Assembly: GCA_022566895.1 (NCBI GenBank)
Contig: JADFIA010000007.1
Location: forward strand, 1-64,000
DNA: 64,000 nucleotides
Source: Pseudomonadota bacterium
GTDB lineage: Bacteria; Pseudomonadota; Alphaproteobacteria; Sphingomonadales; SMXR01
Direction: 5' to 3'
The notes under the pieces were generated by a model, which worked only from the letters and a program-made list of their open reading frames with translations, searched no databases and had not been told where the DNA came from. Position 1 is the stretch's first letter, and each line of letters opens with the position of its first letter. A program made the translations under genes and the position numbers. Below are positions 55,303-63,517 of the stretch, piece after piece.

Positions 55303-55629
55303 ATGGACACCTTGCTGGCGATCACCGAGTTCGGGGCCAAGGCCACGGCCGACCCCTTTGTGCAGCAGCTATCGATCTTCGTGCTGGCCATCTTTATCGG
55401 CTACTTCGTGGTCTGGTCGGTCACCCCGGCCTTGCACACACCGCTGATGTCGGTCACCAACGCCATCTCCAGCGTCATCATCGTCGGCGCCCTGCTGGCC
55501 GCCGGGGCGGCGGCCGGCGGCCTGGCCAAAACCCTGGGACTGGTGGCCATCGCGCTGGCTTCGGTGAATATATTCGGCGGCTTCGCGGTCACCCAGCGCA
55601 TGCTTTCGATGTACAAGAAGAAGAAATAG
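55303..55629 (+). CDS. pntAB: NAD(P) transhydrogenase subunit alpha, part 2 (membrane part)
   Basis: This 108-residue membrane protein has three helices: about 22-42, 48-70 and 76-96, with VVWSVTPALHTPLMSVTNAI in the first loop. It forms the first piece of the transhydrogenase proton channel (domain II). It starts two bases after pntAA, and the next gene begins nine bases after its stop. It ends in lysines, as family members do. Confidence 0.95.
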   Translation: MDTLLAITEFGAKATADPFVQQLSIFVLAIFIGYFVVWSVTPALHTPLMSVTNAISSVIIVGALLAAGAAAGGLAKTLGLVAIALASVNIFGGFAVTQRMLSMYKKKK

Positions 55630-55638
55630 GGGGCCGGG

Positions 55639-57057
55639 ATGAGCGCATTTCAGGCCAACGCCACGGCCATCGCCTATCTGATTTCGGCCGTCCTGTTCAT
55701 CTTCGCGCTGCGCGGCCTGTCGAGCCCGGAGAGCAGCCGCAAGGGCAATCTTCTGGGCATTCTGGGCATGGTGATTGCGATTGCCGCGACCGTGCTTTCG
55801 CCGCAGATCGTCACCTACGGCTGGATCATCGGCGCCGTGGCCCTCGGCGGCGGCATCGGCTATGTGATCGCCCGGCGGATCGCCATGACCGCGATGCCCC
55901 AGCTGGTGGCCGGCTTTCATTCGCTGGTCGGCATGGCCGCGGTGCTGGTGGCGGCGGCGGCCTTGCTTAATCCGTCGGCCTTCGGCATCACCGATGGGCT
56001 GGGCCGGATATTTCTCGCCAGCCGCATCGAAATGAGCCTCGGCGCGGCCATCGGCGCCATCACCTTCTCGGGCTCGGTGATCGCTTTTTTAAAGCTGCAG
56101 GGCCTGATGTCGGGCACGCCGATCCTGCTGCCGGCCCGGCATCCGATCAACCTGGCGCTGGCCATCGCCATCATCGGGCTGATCGTCGCCTTCGGGCTCT
56201 CCGAGGGCGCCGCAGCGGGCGGCGGCAATCTGTTGTGGTGGCTGATCGCGGCCAGCTTCGTGATCGGCTTTTTGTTGATCATCCCGATCGGCGGCGCCGA
56301 CATGCCGGTGGTCATCTCGATGCTGAATTCCTATTCGGGCTGGGCCGCGGCCGGCATCGGCTTTACGCTGCAGAACTCGGCCCTGATCGTCACCGGGGCT
56401 CTGGTCGGCTCGTCGGGGGCGATCCTGTCGTACATCATGTGCAAGGGCATGAACCGCTCGTTTATCTCGGTCATCGCCGGCGGCTTCGGGGGCGACGGCG
56501 GCGGCGGGCCCACAGGCCAGCGCCCAGAGCGGCCGCACAAAAAAGGCTCGGCCGACGACGCCGCCTTTATCTTGAAAAACGCCGGCTCGGTGATCGTCGT
56601 GCCGGGCTACGGCATGGCCGTGGCCCAGGCCCAGCACGCGGTGCGCGAGCTGGCCGATAGATTGAAATCGGCCGGGGTCAGCGTCAAATACGCCATCCAT
56701 CCGGTGGCCGGCCGCATGCCCGGCCATATGAACGTGCTGCTGGCCGAAGCCAATGTGCCCTATGACGAGGTGTTCGAGTTGGATGACATCAACAACGCCT
56801 TTTCGACCGCCGACGTGGCCTTTGTGATCGGCGCCAACGATGTCACAAATCCGGTCGCCAAGACCGACCCCGATAGCCCGATCTACGGCATGCCGATCCT
56901 CGATGTGGAGCGGGCCAAGACGATCCTGTTCGTCAAGCGCTCGTTGTCGCCCGGTTACGCCGGGGTGGATAATGAATTATTCTACCGCGACAATGTGATG
57001 ATGCTGTTCGGCGACGCCAAGAAGATGACCGAAGCGATCATCAAAACGCTGGATTAA
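55639..57057 (+). CDS. pntB: NAD(P) transhydrogenase subunit beta
   Basis: This 472-residue protein combines the rest of the proton channel (about nine helices, residues 5-265) and the NADP(H)-binding domain III (about 290-472). Known features are GFHSLVGMAAVLVA with a His in the channel, the domain III loop VPGYGMAVAQAQHAVREL, HPVAGRMPGHMNVLLAEA, FVIGANDVTNPVAK and the final VDNELFYRDNVMMLFGDAKK. The three genes pntAA-pntAB-pntB form one operon, as in Rhodospirillum. Confidence 0.96.
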   Translation: MSAFQANATAIAYLISAVLFIFALRGLSSPESSRKGNLLGILGMVIAIAATVLSPQIVTYGWIIGAVALGGGIGYVIARRIAMTAMPQLVAGFHSLVGMAAVLVAAAALLNPSAFGITDGLGRIFLASRIEMSLGAAIGAITFSGSVIAFLKLQGLMSGTPILLPARHPINLALAIAIIGLIVAFGLSEGAAAGGGNLLWWLIAASFVIGFLLIIPIGGADMPVVISMLNSYSGWAAAGIGFTLQNSALIVTGALVGSSGAILSYIMCKGMNRSFISVIAGGFGGDGGGGPTGQRPERPHKKGSADDAAFILKNAGSVIVVPGYGMAVAQAQHAVRELADRLKSAGVSVKYAIHPVAGRMPGHMNVLLAEANVPYDEVFELDDINNAFSTADVAFVIGANDVTNPVAKTDPDSPIYGMPILDVERAKTILFVKRSLSPGYAGVDNELFYRDNVMMLFGDAKKMTEAIIKTLD

Positions 57058-57079
57058 TCTCACGACAGGAGAACAGGCG

Positions 57080-57538
57080 ATGAAATTACTTAAGATATTA
57101 CTGATCGGGGCTGGTTTATCTACTTTGCCGATTGGCATGGCGTTGGCTGATGAGGAGCAGGCGCTTGGGGCGCCGTGCGTTGTCGAGGCTTATCTGCGGG
57201 CCCGTGAGGCGACGCTGCAGGCCGAAGCCAGCCCATCGGACGTCGACAGGCTCATCGCCCTGGTGGCGGCCGATATGGTTTACGAGCACCCGCGGGTGGG
57301 GATTACAATTACCGGCGCCGATGCTTTTCGCGACGGCCTGAGCGCTTTTTTAGGGGCCACCGACGACGGCCGTTACCAGGTCATCGATTACCTCGTCAGC
57401 GCCGGCACCGTGGCCATTTCCCTGAACCGTAAATTCAAGGTCCGCGACGGTGAAGAGTGGTTGCCGCGATCGGTCCGGCAGTTGATCGTCTTTGAGGTCA
57501 AAGACGGAAAAATTAGCCGGATTATCGATTATTGGTAG
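57080..57538 (+). CDS. Exported SnoaL/NTF2-like protein
   Basis: This 152-residue protein has a signal peptide (residues 1-23, cleavage after ALA) and a mature NTF2-like cone fold with YLRAREATLQ, a hydrophobic pocket region VAADMVYEHPRVGITI, GADAFRDGLSAFLG and the last strands QLIVFEVKDGKISRIIDYW. Fold members are enzymes or binding proteins; no catalytic pair can be assigned. It follows pntB by 22 bp with AGGAG before the ATG, possibly as part of that operon. Confidence 0.78.
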   Translation: MKLLKILLIGAGLSTLPIGMALADEEQALGAPCVVEAYLRAREATLQAEASPSDVDRLIALVAADMVYEHPRVGITITGADAFRDGLSAFLGATDDGRYQVIDYLVSAGTVAISLNRKFKVRDGEEWLPRSVRQLIVFEVKDGKISRIIDYW

Positions 57539-57598
57539 GCCCGTCAGGTGGCCTACGTGTGAGGCATTTGGTCGTCCTTTGAGGTCGCTTTGGGCGCC

Positions 57599-57913
57599 CT
57601 AGCGCCCCCGGGCGCCGAGGCGGGCGAAGCCCAGGATGAGGGCGAAGACGTGAAAGCCGATGATCCAGAAATTGATCTCCGGCCCGTCTTCAAACGCGAA
57701 GCCCTGGCCAAAAATATCGAAGATCAGAAACTGCTCCGAGGGGAACAGGGCGGCCAGAAAGTTATAGAGAATCACCCCGAAGGCGATCAGCACGGCGTCG
57801 GGAAAGGTCCAGGCCGCAAGCAAGCTCGAGACGACCGCAAAATAGATCGCCAGCTGCGGATCGAAGTCCGCATAACCGGCCAGGACGGCGGCAAAAACAG
57901 CGACGAATTTCAT
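57599..57913 (-). CDS. Small membrane protein, tandem paralogue 1
   Basis: This 104-residue membrane protein has three or four predicted helices. It shares with its two neighbours a pattern of an opening MKxxA-xxLAG, DF-x-P near residue 17, FPDAVLIAF in the second third and YN-xx-L, then FLIFD and a final helix with an aromatic-His pair. The ATG pair at 57913-57916 is preceded by GGAG; the inner one fits best. I do not recognise the family. It is the last of three genes on the minus strand and ends 60 bases from the SnoaL-like gene. Confidence 0.7.
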   Translation of the reverse strand: MKFVAVFAAVLAGYADFDPQLAIYFAVVSSLLAAWTFPDAVLIAFGVILYNFLAALFPSEQFLIFDIFGQGFAFEDGPEINFWIIGFHVFALILGFARLGARGR

Positions 57914-57983
57914 CATCCCACTCCGTCGTAGGGGGCTGGCCTGCGGCGCGCCCTTGGGCCGGCTCTTTGGCCACCGGGTCCGC

Positions 57984-58349
57984 TCACACGGGCGGCCCGA
58001 CCACACGATCCGTATGGCGTTTGAGGGCGTAAAGCAGCAGGCCCGCATGGCTGGCCAACAGCCAGTAATTGGTCTCGATCGCGACCTCGGCCCCGGCCTC
58101 TGCAATCGCCTCGGCCATCCCCTCGGCCATCGGCGTTCTTTCGGCCAGCAGATCCCCAAAGATAAAGCCGGGCGAGGGAAAGGCGGTGACCAGAAGATTA
58201 TAGACCAGGGTCGAAAAACTCAGCCACAGGGCGCCGGGCATCGCCCACACTGCCAGGCCGCCGGCCACAAGCCCCACCACGGGGCCGGTTTCGGGGACAA
58301 AATCACCGAGGCCGGCCAGAATAAAAGCCATCAAGGCGACGAGTTTCAT
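57984..58349 (-). CDS. Small membrane protein, tandem paralogue 2
   Basis: This 121-residue paralogue of its neighbours begins MKLVALMAFILAGLGDFVPE, followed by a helix, the shared MPGALWLSFSTLVYNLLV region and the FIFGDLL motif. An insertion of about 15 residues (ERTPMAEGMAEAIAEAG) extends the loop before the last helix, which ends in SHAGLLLYALKR. The ATG at 58349 was chosen because it aligns with paralogue 3; an upstream ATG nine codons earlier is possible. Function unknown. Confidence 0.7.
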   Translation of the reverse strand: MKLVALMAFILAGLGDFVPETGPVVGLVAGGLAVWAMPGALWLSFSTLVYNLLVTAFPSPGFIFGDLLAERTPMAEGMAEAIAEAGAEVAIETNYWLLASHAGLLLYALKRHTDRVVGPPV

Positions 58350-58418
58350 CGTTCGCACCGCAAAAGCCGCTCGCAATACTTCGGAAAACTCCGGTCCTGC
58401 TGCGGACCGCGGCCCGGT

Positions 58419-58751
58419 TCAGCCGCGTACCTGGTCCTGGGCGTCCCAGAAGCGCAAGATTCCAAGCACCAGAATCAGGAAATGAATGCCCACCTGCCAC
58501 GGAATTGGGTCGATATCGACCGTCTGGTCGATGGCGTTGCCCAGGTCCGCCAAATCGACAAAAATAAACTGCGGCGTGGGCACCGAAACGGCCAGGATAT
58601 TGTATCCAACCGCGATCGTCGAGAGGATCGGCGCGCCAGGAAAACTGAACGCCGCGAGGATGCTCGAGACGATGGCAAGCAGGTGCCCGGATCCGGGGCT
58701 GAGGTCACCGAAGATAGCCAATATGATGGCCGTTATTGCGATCGGTTTCAT
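58419..58751 (-). CDS. Small membrane protein, tandem paralogue 3
   Basis: This 110-residue protein starts MKPIAITAIILAIFGDLSPG and has three or four helices. The conserved features of the set are all present: GD near residue 16, FPGAPILSTIAVGYNILAV, FIFVDLADLG and a last helix with VGIHFLILVLGILRFW. It is the first gene of the minus-strand trio and starts 214 bases from the divergent EACC1-like gene, with GGAGG before its ATG. Three tandem copies suggest a hetero-oligomer or recent duplication. Function unknown. Confidence 0.72.
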   Translation of the reverse strand: MKPIAITAIILAIFGDLSPGSGHLLAIVSSILAAFSFPGAPILSTIAVGYNILAVSVPTPQFIFVDLADLGNAIDQTVDIDPIPWQVGIHFLILVLGILRFWDAQDQVRG

Positions 58752-58866
58752 AGCCCCTCCTTAACCCCAAGTCGTTAGCAAACCCTTAACACCGCCGCAG
58801 AGCTTAGCCCTATGCCATCCTAATTTGCAAGATCGCTTCCATAAGCGGTAAGTGGGACAAATTCGG

Positions 58867-58894
58867 GGAGTCCTATCTATGGAGTCATATCTAT
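58867..58894. repeat. Tandem 14-bp direct repeat upstream of the EACC1-like gene
   Basis: GGAGTCCTATCTAT and GGAGTCATATCTAT lie head to tail, differing at one base. They sit in an AT-rich 214-bp divergent region, 72 to 99 bases before the EACC1-like ATG. An operator or activator site is possible. A TATAAC follows at 58898 without a good -35 box. Confidence 0.6.
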
Positions 58895-58965
58895 TCATAT
58901 AACCCGTAAAAAGTGCTAACATCATACCGCTCGTACGGCGCCTGGCCGACTTAGGGGTTTAGCCA

Positions 58966-59307
58966 ATGGAGCAGACAGAATTCAAACTCCGGCTTCCAGA
59001 TTTGGAATTGGCCGAGGCAAACGTTGTCGCCTCGGCTCTGAAGGAGATCATGGAGGAAGCGGCCGATGATGTTTCGGTGGTGCGTCAAAAAGATGATCCC
59101 CGGACCATGGATATGGGCGCGACTTTGGCAATCATTCTCTCGGCGCCGGCGATTATCGAGGTCGTCAAGGGGATCGCGGCCTATTTCCTGGCCCGGCCGG
59201 ATCTGAAATCGTCGGTCGAGTTTGAAACCGAACACGGCCGCTTCAGTTTTCGGAATATATCGCCGGGCGACGCCCGCGAGATCGCAGAGATGTTGCTGAA
59301 AAAATAG
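58966..59307 (+). CDS. EACC1-like effector-associated small protein
   Basis: This 113-residue protein has a mixed alpha/beta N-terminal half, a hydrophobic helix segment GATLAIILSAPAIIEVVKGI at about 51-70, a short helix and a final beta region (VEFETEHGRFSFRNI). The arrangement MGA-hydrophobic helix-AAYFLARPD, then a paired-strand tail and a C-terminal helix, resembles EACC1 (effector-associated constant component 1), a small partner of effectors in predicted NTP-dependent conflict systems. I make this link from memory of the family, without a profile search. It precedes a caspase-like gene by 32 bp, which supports it. AGGGG lies before the ATG. Confidence 0.6.
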   Translation: MEQTEFKLRLPDLELAEANVVASALKEIMEEAADDVSVVRQKDDPRTMDMGATLAIILSAPAIIEVVKGIAAYFLARPDLKSSVEFETEHGRFSFRNISPGDAREIAEMLLKK

Positions 59308-59339
59308 ATCTCAGACACCGACGTTCGATGGAGTTGAAG

Positions 59340-60779
59340 ATGCTATCACGAGACTTTGACCCGGCAACCGCCGCCGCGGTGGTTTTGGGGGCCAGCCGGT
59401 TTGAAAGCGAGGACTTTCAGGATTCGGATGCGTTCCGAAACTCTGCCGACGGTATTCTCGATTATCTGGGCTCGGAGTTGAAACTGCCGCCGAGCCGCTG
59501 CCTCAATCTGTTTAACGATGATCGTTCGGCCCCAGACCAACTCAAAAAGATCGCCGGACATTTCTCCGATGCCGATCGACGTCTAAAATTGCAGAAGCGG
59601 AGGCTCTCGGACATTATCGTTTATTATGTCGGACACGGTGCCTTTGAGGGGAACCAGAACGATTATTTTCTGTCGATCCAAAAAACCAACGAGATTTCAC
59701 CCGGACAAAGCAGCATCCGGATTTATTCCCTGGCCAAGGCAATCAAATTGGGCGCCAGCCGGGCCCGCAGATATATTTTCCTCGACCGCTGTTTCGCTGG
59801 CGCGGCCAGCAAGCAGTTCCAGGGCGACGAGGTTCATGTGGCTCTTCAGAAAACCAAGAACGCTTTTCCAAAATCGGGAACTGCGCTATTTTGCGCCGCA
59901 AGCGCCCGCGATCCGGCCATGATTCCCGAAGGCGGCAGTATGACCATGTTCACCGATGGTCTTCTGGATTTCCTGTCCCGGGGATACCAGGAAGGCGGAC
60001 CTCTGCTGACGCTTGATGATCTGGCGCTTTGCCTGCCCGAGGTGATGCGTGAAAAGTTCGGCGACGAGTACGTGCGCCCGGAGCTGCATCTGCCGGATCA
60101 GCGTCACGGCAATCTGAACCACATCGGGATCTTTCCCAACCGGGCCAAAAAGCAAGAAAAGGTCAAACCGAAACCGGAGCCCATATCGCAGCCCTTAAAG
60201 AGGGCCAGCCGAGGCACGCCAAAGCCGCGGGTGCCACCCTCCCGTATCGTCGAGAAATCACCAAAGCGCCACCAGCAGACGCCTGACGCGGAGACCACTA
60301 CCACGGCCAAGAGGTATGTCGAGTCCGGTGGCAAGAACCCGCTGGCCGAGCAGGTCTGGCACACCCTGCCAAAAGACGTCAGGGACCTGGTTCTGGAATA
60401 CCAGAGGGAATCGCGATTTGACTGGATGGTAATTTCCGGCATCATCTTGCTGGCGCTCATAACCTACTTTGCGGTGCCCGGCGGCGCTTTAGAGGCCGCC
60501 TTTTCCCTGAGCGCCGTCATCTGGGCCATTGGGCTCCTGTGCATCGGCTTCGCGATCGCGGCCCGCTTCAGGCGCCGCAAACCGGCTCGCCTCACAGCTA
60601 TGGACCGGCATCCAGAGCCTTGGGAGCTCTTGGAGATCATGGAAAAACTGCGCGATCGCAAATCGATCCTGCTGTTTGGGCGTTTCAGTTTGAGAAGGTG
60701 GCATCTGTGGCTGATCGTTGTCCTTAGTCTTCCCGTCCATACGATTTTCTACTTGCTTCTACTGCTTGAATTTGGATAG
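59340..60779 (+). CDS. Membrane-anchored caspase-like (C14) protease
   Basis: This 479-residue protein has an N-terminal caspase/metacaspase fold (about 8-265), a Lys/Pro-rich linker (about 267-330), a helical region and three membrane helices (about 361-379, 385-407 and 455-476). The catalytic His is in YYVGHGAF (His99) and the Cys in FLDRCFAGAAS (Cys151), so the dyad is intact. The active-site strand IIVYYVGHG and FCAASARD match prokaryotic caspase homologues. The ATG at 59340 is chosen for GGAG six bases upstream; one at 59328 adds four residues. It is coupled to the EACC1-like gene. A role as a cell-death or defence effector is inferred. Confidence 0.82.
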   Translation: MLSRDFDPATAAAVVLGASRFESEDFQDSDAFRNSADGILDYLGSELKLPPSRCLNLFNDDRSAPDQLKKIAGHFSDADRRLKLQKRRLSDIIVYYVGHGAFEGNQNDYFLSIQKTNEISPGQSSIRIYSLAKAIKLGASRARRYIFLDRCFAGAASKQFQGDEVHVALQKTKNAFPKSGTALFCAASARDPAMIPEGGSMTMFTDGLLDFLSRGYQEGGPLLTLDDLALCLPEVMREKFGDEYVRPELHLPDQRHGNLNHIGIFPNRAKKQEKVKPKPEPISQPLKRASRGTPKPRVPPSRIVEKSPKRHQQTPDAETTTTAKRYVESGGKNPLAEQVWHTLPKDVRDLVLEYQRESRFDWMVISGIILLALITYFAVPGGALEAAFSLSAVIWAIGLLCIGFAIAARFRRRKPARLTAMDRHPEPWELLEIMEKLRDRKSILLFGRFSLRRWHLWLIVVLSLPVHTIFYLLLLLEFG

Positions 60780-60832
60780 CCACTCGGAACATCAAACTAG
60801 ATTTCTCGCGGCCGGAATCGATGGGCCCAGCG

Positions 60833-61438
60833 CTAGCGGTGCGACCAGTCGTCGCTGTCCGATTGCTGGCTGGGGGAATGGCCGAGCGCTTCTCCGTCGA
60901 GACCGATGCCGAGGCCCAGGACCATCCGGTTGGCATAGGCGAAATAGGCCGTGACCTGGTTGATCTCGAGAATCTCGCCGTCGGAAAAGCCGGCTTGGCG
61001 CAGGGCCGCGATGTCGGCTTCCTCGATGCGGTCTGGGTCGCGGGTCAGCTGGCCGGCATATTCGAGCGCCGCCAGGGCCGGGCCGGAAAAGGCCCGGCCG
61101 GGCCGCTCGTCTTCCAGCGACCGGCGGATGGCCGGGCCGCGCTCCGGGTCGTCCAGCAGCCGGCACAGCCCCGCGTAGTGATGCTCGACGCAATAGGCGC
61201 AGCCGTTCAGATAACTGACATAGACACCGATGGCCTCCAGCAGCCGCCGCGAGATCTTGTTGCCCGCATGATGGAGCACGGATTTGTAAAGCGCCATGTG
61301 CCCCTCGAGGGTATGCGGCCTCAAGGAATGGGCTGTGAGGATATTGTCGATCTGGCCGTCCGGACCCCTGACGCGGTCGTAGGTCTTCTTGAGACGGCCC
61401 TCGGCCGCTGGCGGCTCGATGGTTGCGATCCAGCTCAT
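60833..61438 (-). CDS. Peroxidase-related AhpD/carboxymuconolactone-decarboxylase-like protein
   Basis: This 201-residue protein of the AhpD-like fold starts MSWIATIEPPAAEGRLKKTY, typical of the peroxidase-related enzyme group. The redox pair is in NGCAYCVEHH (CxxC plus a nearby His). A C-terminal repeat of the fold carries GFSDGEILEINQVTAYFAYANRM. It is probably a small thiol peroxidase or reductase partner. The ATG at 61438 follows GGAGG; an ATG 27 bases upstream is less likely. It sits downstream of rpsU with a terminator between. Confidence 0.88.
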   Translation of the reverse strand: MSWIATIEPPAAEGRLKKTYDRVRGPDGQIDNILTAHSLRPHTLEGHMALYKSVLHHAGNKISRRLLEAIGVYVSYLNGCAYCVEHHYAGLCRLLDDPERGPAIRRSLEDERPGRAFSGPALAALEYAGQLTRDPDRIEEADIAALRQAGFSDGEILEINQVTAYFAYANRMVLGLGIGLDGEALGHSPSQQSDSDDWSHR

Positions 61439-61466
61439 GTGATCCCTCCTTCGGGCATTGCCCACT

Positions 61467-61495
61467 AAAAAAGCCGCCCGATCACGGGCGGCTTT
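61467..61495 (-). terminator. Intrinsic terminator of rpsU
   Basis: On the minus strand a GC-rich stem AAGCCGCCCG / CGGGCGGCTT with a four-base loop is followed at once by six Ts. It begins 22 bases after the rpsU stop and lies just before the AhpD-like gene's ribosome-binding site. Confidence 0.85.
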
Positions 61496-61516
61496 GCATC
61501 ATCGTCAAAGCAGATC

Positions 61517-61735
61517 TTATTTGCGCGGCAGGGCGCCGTCGCGTTCCAGGCGTTTGCGCTCCAGCTTGCGGGCCCGGCGGATGGCGGCGGCGAGTTCGCG
61601 GGCCCGGCGCTCGGACGGTTTTTCATAAAAGCGGCGCATTTTCATCTCGCGGTAAACGCCTTCGCGCTGCAGCTTTTTCTTTAAAGCCCGTAGCGCCTGG
61701 TCGACGTTGTTATCGCGCACAACAACCTGTATCAA
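61517..61735 (-). CDS. rpsU: 30S ribosomal protein S21
   Basis: This 72-residue protein, [20 protein letters not shown] and onward with a long basic tail ([15 protein letters not shown]), is S21 of the small subunit. The start is a TTG, with AAGGAG seven bases upstream, and this gives the expected family N-terminus. It has a strong terminator after it, so it is probably a single-gene transcript. Confidence 0.96.
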   Translation of the reverse strand: MIQVVVRDNNVDQALRALKKKLQREGVYREMKMRRFYEKPSERRARELAAAIRRARKLERKRLERDGALPRK

Positions 61736-61921
61736 TCACCGACTCCTTCTTCCGGCTGGCCAAAAAAGAGCCCCAAAACGGGGGCCCCTGCTACCGGTCG
61801 CGGTTTCATACCAGATGCGAATTCGCTTGTGAAGGTCTTTTTTCGTGGAAATTGGCCGCCAAATGGCGCAATCCTAGACCCTTCGGCTTCATGGCTGAAG
61901 AAGCGGCAACCGGGAAACCCC

Positions 61922-62599
61922 ATGGCCAAAGCACGCAAAAAGACGCAAAAACCGGCCGATCGGACGCCGGACGAATGGCGTCACGATATCCTGGACGCGG
62001 TTATGGTCCATGTGCCGTTCGACGGCTGGTCCGGGAAATCACTGGCCGAGGCGCTCAAGGACTTGAATCTCGATCCGGGAATCGCCCGGCTGGCCTTTCC
62101 GGACGGCATCCGGGAGATCGTCGAAGCCTATCTCAAGAGAGTGGATCGGCAAATGATGGCGGCGCTTGAAGGGATTGATCCCGAATCCCTGTCCATCCGC
62201 CAGCGCATCGCCTGCGCCGTCAAGACCCGGCTCGAGCTGCACCAGGACCAGCGGCCGCTGGTCGAGCGCACGGTGGCCTATCTGGCCTTGCCGTTTAACG
62301 CCGATCTGTCGCTGTGCAGCCTGTGGCGGACCTCGGATCTGATCTGGCGCTGGGCCGGCGATACGGCCACCGACTACAATCACTATTCCAAGCGGGCCAT
62401 CCTCTCGGCCGTCTATTCGAGCACGCTGCTTTATTGGCTGAATGACGAATCGGTAGCGGCCGCCGACACCTGGGGCTTTCTCGACCGGCGGATCGAGAAC
62501 GTCATGCAATTCGAGAAATTAAAGGCCCGGCTGCGCAAAGCAGCCGAGAAAATGCCCAACCTGGCCCGCGAATTGGGCCGCCTGCGCTACGGGGAATAA
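61922..62599 (+). CDS. COQ9 family protein (ubiquinone biosynthesis)
   Basis: This 225-residue protein is of the COQ9 family, which binds lipid and helps the hydroxylation steps of ubiquinone synthesis. The region RHDILDAVMVHVPFDGWSGK begins the TetR-like helical fold, and the C-terminal half holds the COQ9 signature SLWRTSDLIWRWAGDTATDYNHYSKRAI-like block ending with TLLYWLNDES. COQ9 is restricted mainly to alphaproteobacteria and mitochondria. ATG at 61922; a longer frame begins 93 bases upstream. Convergent with purE (15-bp gap). Confidence 0.88.
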   Translation: MAKARKKTQKPADRTPDEWRHDILDAVMVHVPFDGWSGKSLAEALKDLNLDPGIARLAFPDGIREIVEAYLKRVDRQMMAALEGIDPESLSIRQRIACAVKTRLELHQDQRPLVERTVAYLALPFNADLSLCSLWRTSDLIWRWAGDTATDYNHYSKRAILSAVYSSTLLYWLNDESVAAADTWGFLDRRIENVMQFEKLKARLRKAAEKMPNLARELGRLRYGE

Positions 62600-62614
62600 A
62601 TCCCGATCTGGAGA

Positions 62615-63106
62615 TTATTCGTCCTCGGGGTCTTCGGGCAGGGCGGCGGCGGCGTCGGCGCGCCATTTGGCCAGCCGTTCGGCCAGCTCCGGGTCGGCAA
62701 GGGCGAGGATCTGGGCGGCCAGCAAGCCGGCGTTTTTGGCCCCCGCCGCGCCCAGGCCGAGCGAGCCCACGGGCACGCCCGGCGGCATCTGGACGATCGA
62801 TAAAAGCGCGTCCATACCCTTGAGGCTGCCCGATTCGATCGGCACCCCCAATACCGGACGGTTGGTCTGCGAGGCCACGACGCCCGGCAGATGGGCCGCC
62901 ATGCCGGCCCCGGCGATGAACACCTCGACCCCGGCCCCATGGGCCTCATCGATGAAATCCGCCAGCCGCCCGGGCTTGCGGTGGGCCGAGATGATCTTGC
63001 TGTTGCAGGCGATGCCCAATTCGCCGAGCACGTCGGCCGCCCGCTTCATGACCGACCAGTCCGACTGTGAACCCATAAGGATGGCAACCCGCGCCGTCTC
63101 GGACAT
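62615..63106 (-). CDS. purE: N5-carboxyaminoimidazole ribonucleotide mutase
   Basis: This 163-residue purine-synthesis enzyme is of the PurE class I type, which rearranges N5-CAIR to CAIR. It has MGSQSDWSVMKRAADVL at residues 11-27, the catalytic His in SAHRKP, GAGMAAHLPGVVA and GVPIESGSLKGMDALLSIVQ. The SDW-xx-M pattern indicates class I, which needs PurK. No purK adjoins it on this side: the next gene, coq9, is convergent. GGAGG precedes the ATG. Confidence 0.95.
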   Translation of the reverse strand: MSETARVAILMGSQSDWSVMKRAADVLGELGIACNSKIISAHRKPGRLADFIDEAHGAGVEVFIAGAGMAAHLPGVVASQTNRPVLGVPIESGSLKGMDALLSIVQMPPGVPVGSLGLGAAGAKNAGLLAAQILALADPELAERLAKWRADAAAALPEDPEDE

Positions 63107-63223
63107 GATACCTCCCTGGTGGCGTTTTCAAGCGGCCCCCCGGGCGCCCGAAAAAACGGCGATTATAGGGCCCCGCACGCCGGGCGCAAGGGCCACGCGC
63201 TTCGCGCGCCGATACCGCGAACC

Positions 63224-63421
63224 TCAGGCGATTATATCGGGCAGCAGCCGGTCCTTGATACGGCTGATCTCGTCCTTAAGAAACAGCTTCTTTTTCTTCA
63301 GGCGCTGCAATTGCAGCTGATCGGCGGCGCTGGTCCCGGACAGAGCCCGTATCGCATCGTCAAGATCACGATGTTCCTGCTTCAAGCCGATCAGAATGTC
63401 CTGAATATCGCTATCTTCCAC
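63224..63421 (-). CDS. YdcH/DUF465 family small coiled-coil protein
   Basis: This 65-residue protein is almost all helical, with KQEHRDLDDAIRALSG and LQLQRLKKKKLFLKDEISRI forming two halves of a hairpin, as in DUF465 (YdcH). The function is unknown. The start is GTG at 63421, without a strong Shine-Dalgarno. It is divergent from the TIGR02444 gene. Confidence 0.85.
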   Translation of the reverse strand: MEDSDIQDILIGLKQEHRDLDDAIRALSGTSAADQLQLQRLKKKKLFLKDEISRIKDRLLPDIIA

Positions 63422-63517
63422 GCGAAACGACCACTTACTCTTATGATTGGAGATTCGCGGCGATTATACCATATTGATGCTGAATTCACCACTTGGCGTA
63501 AGGAGTTGCGGCACATC

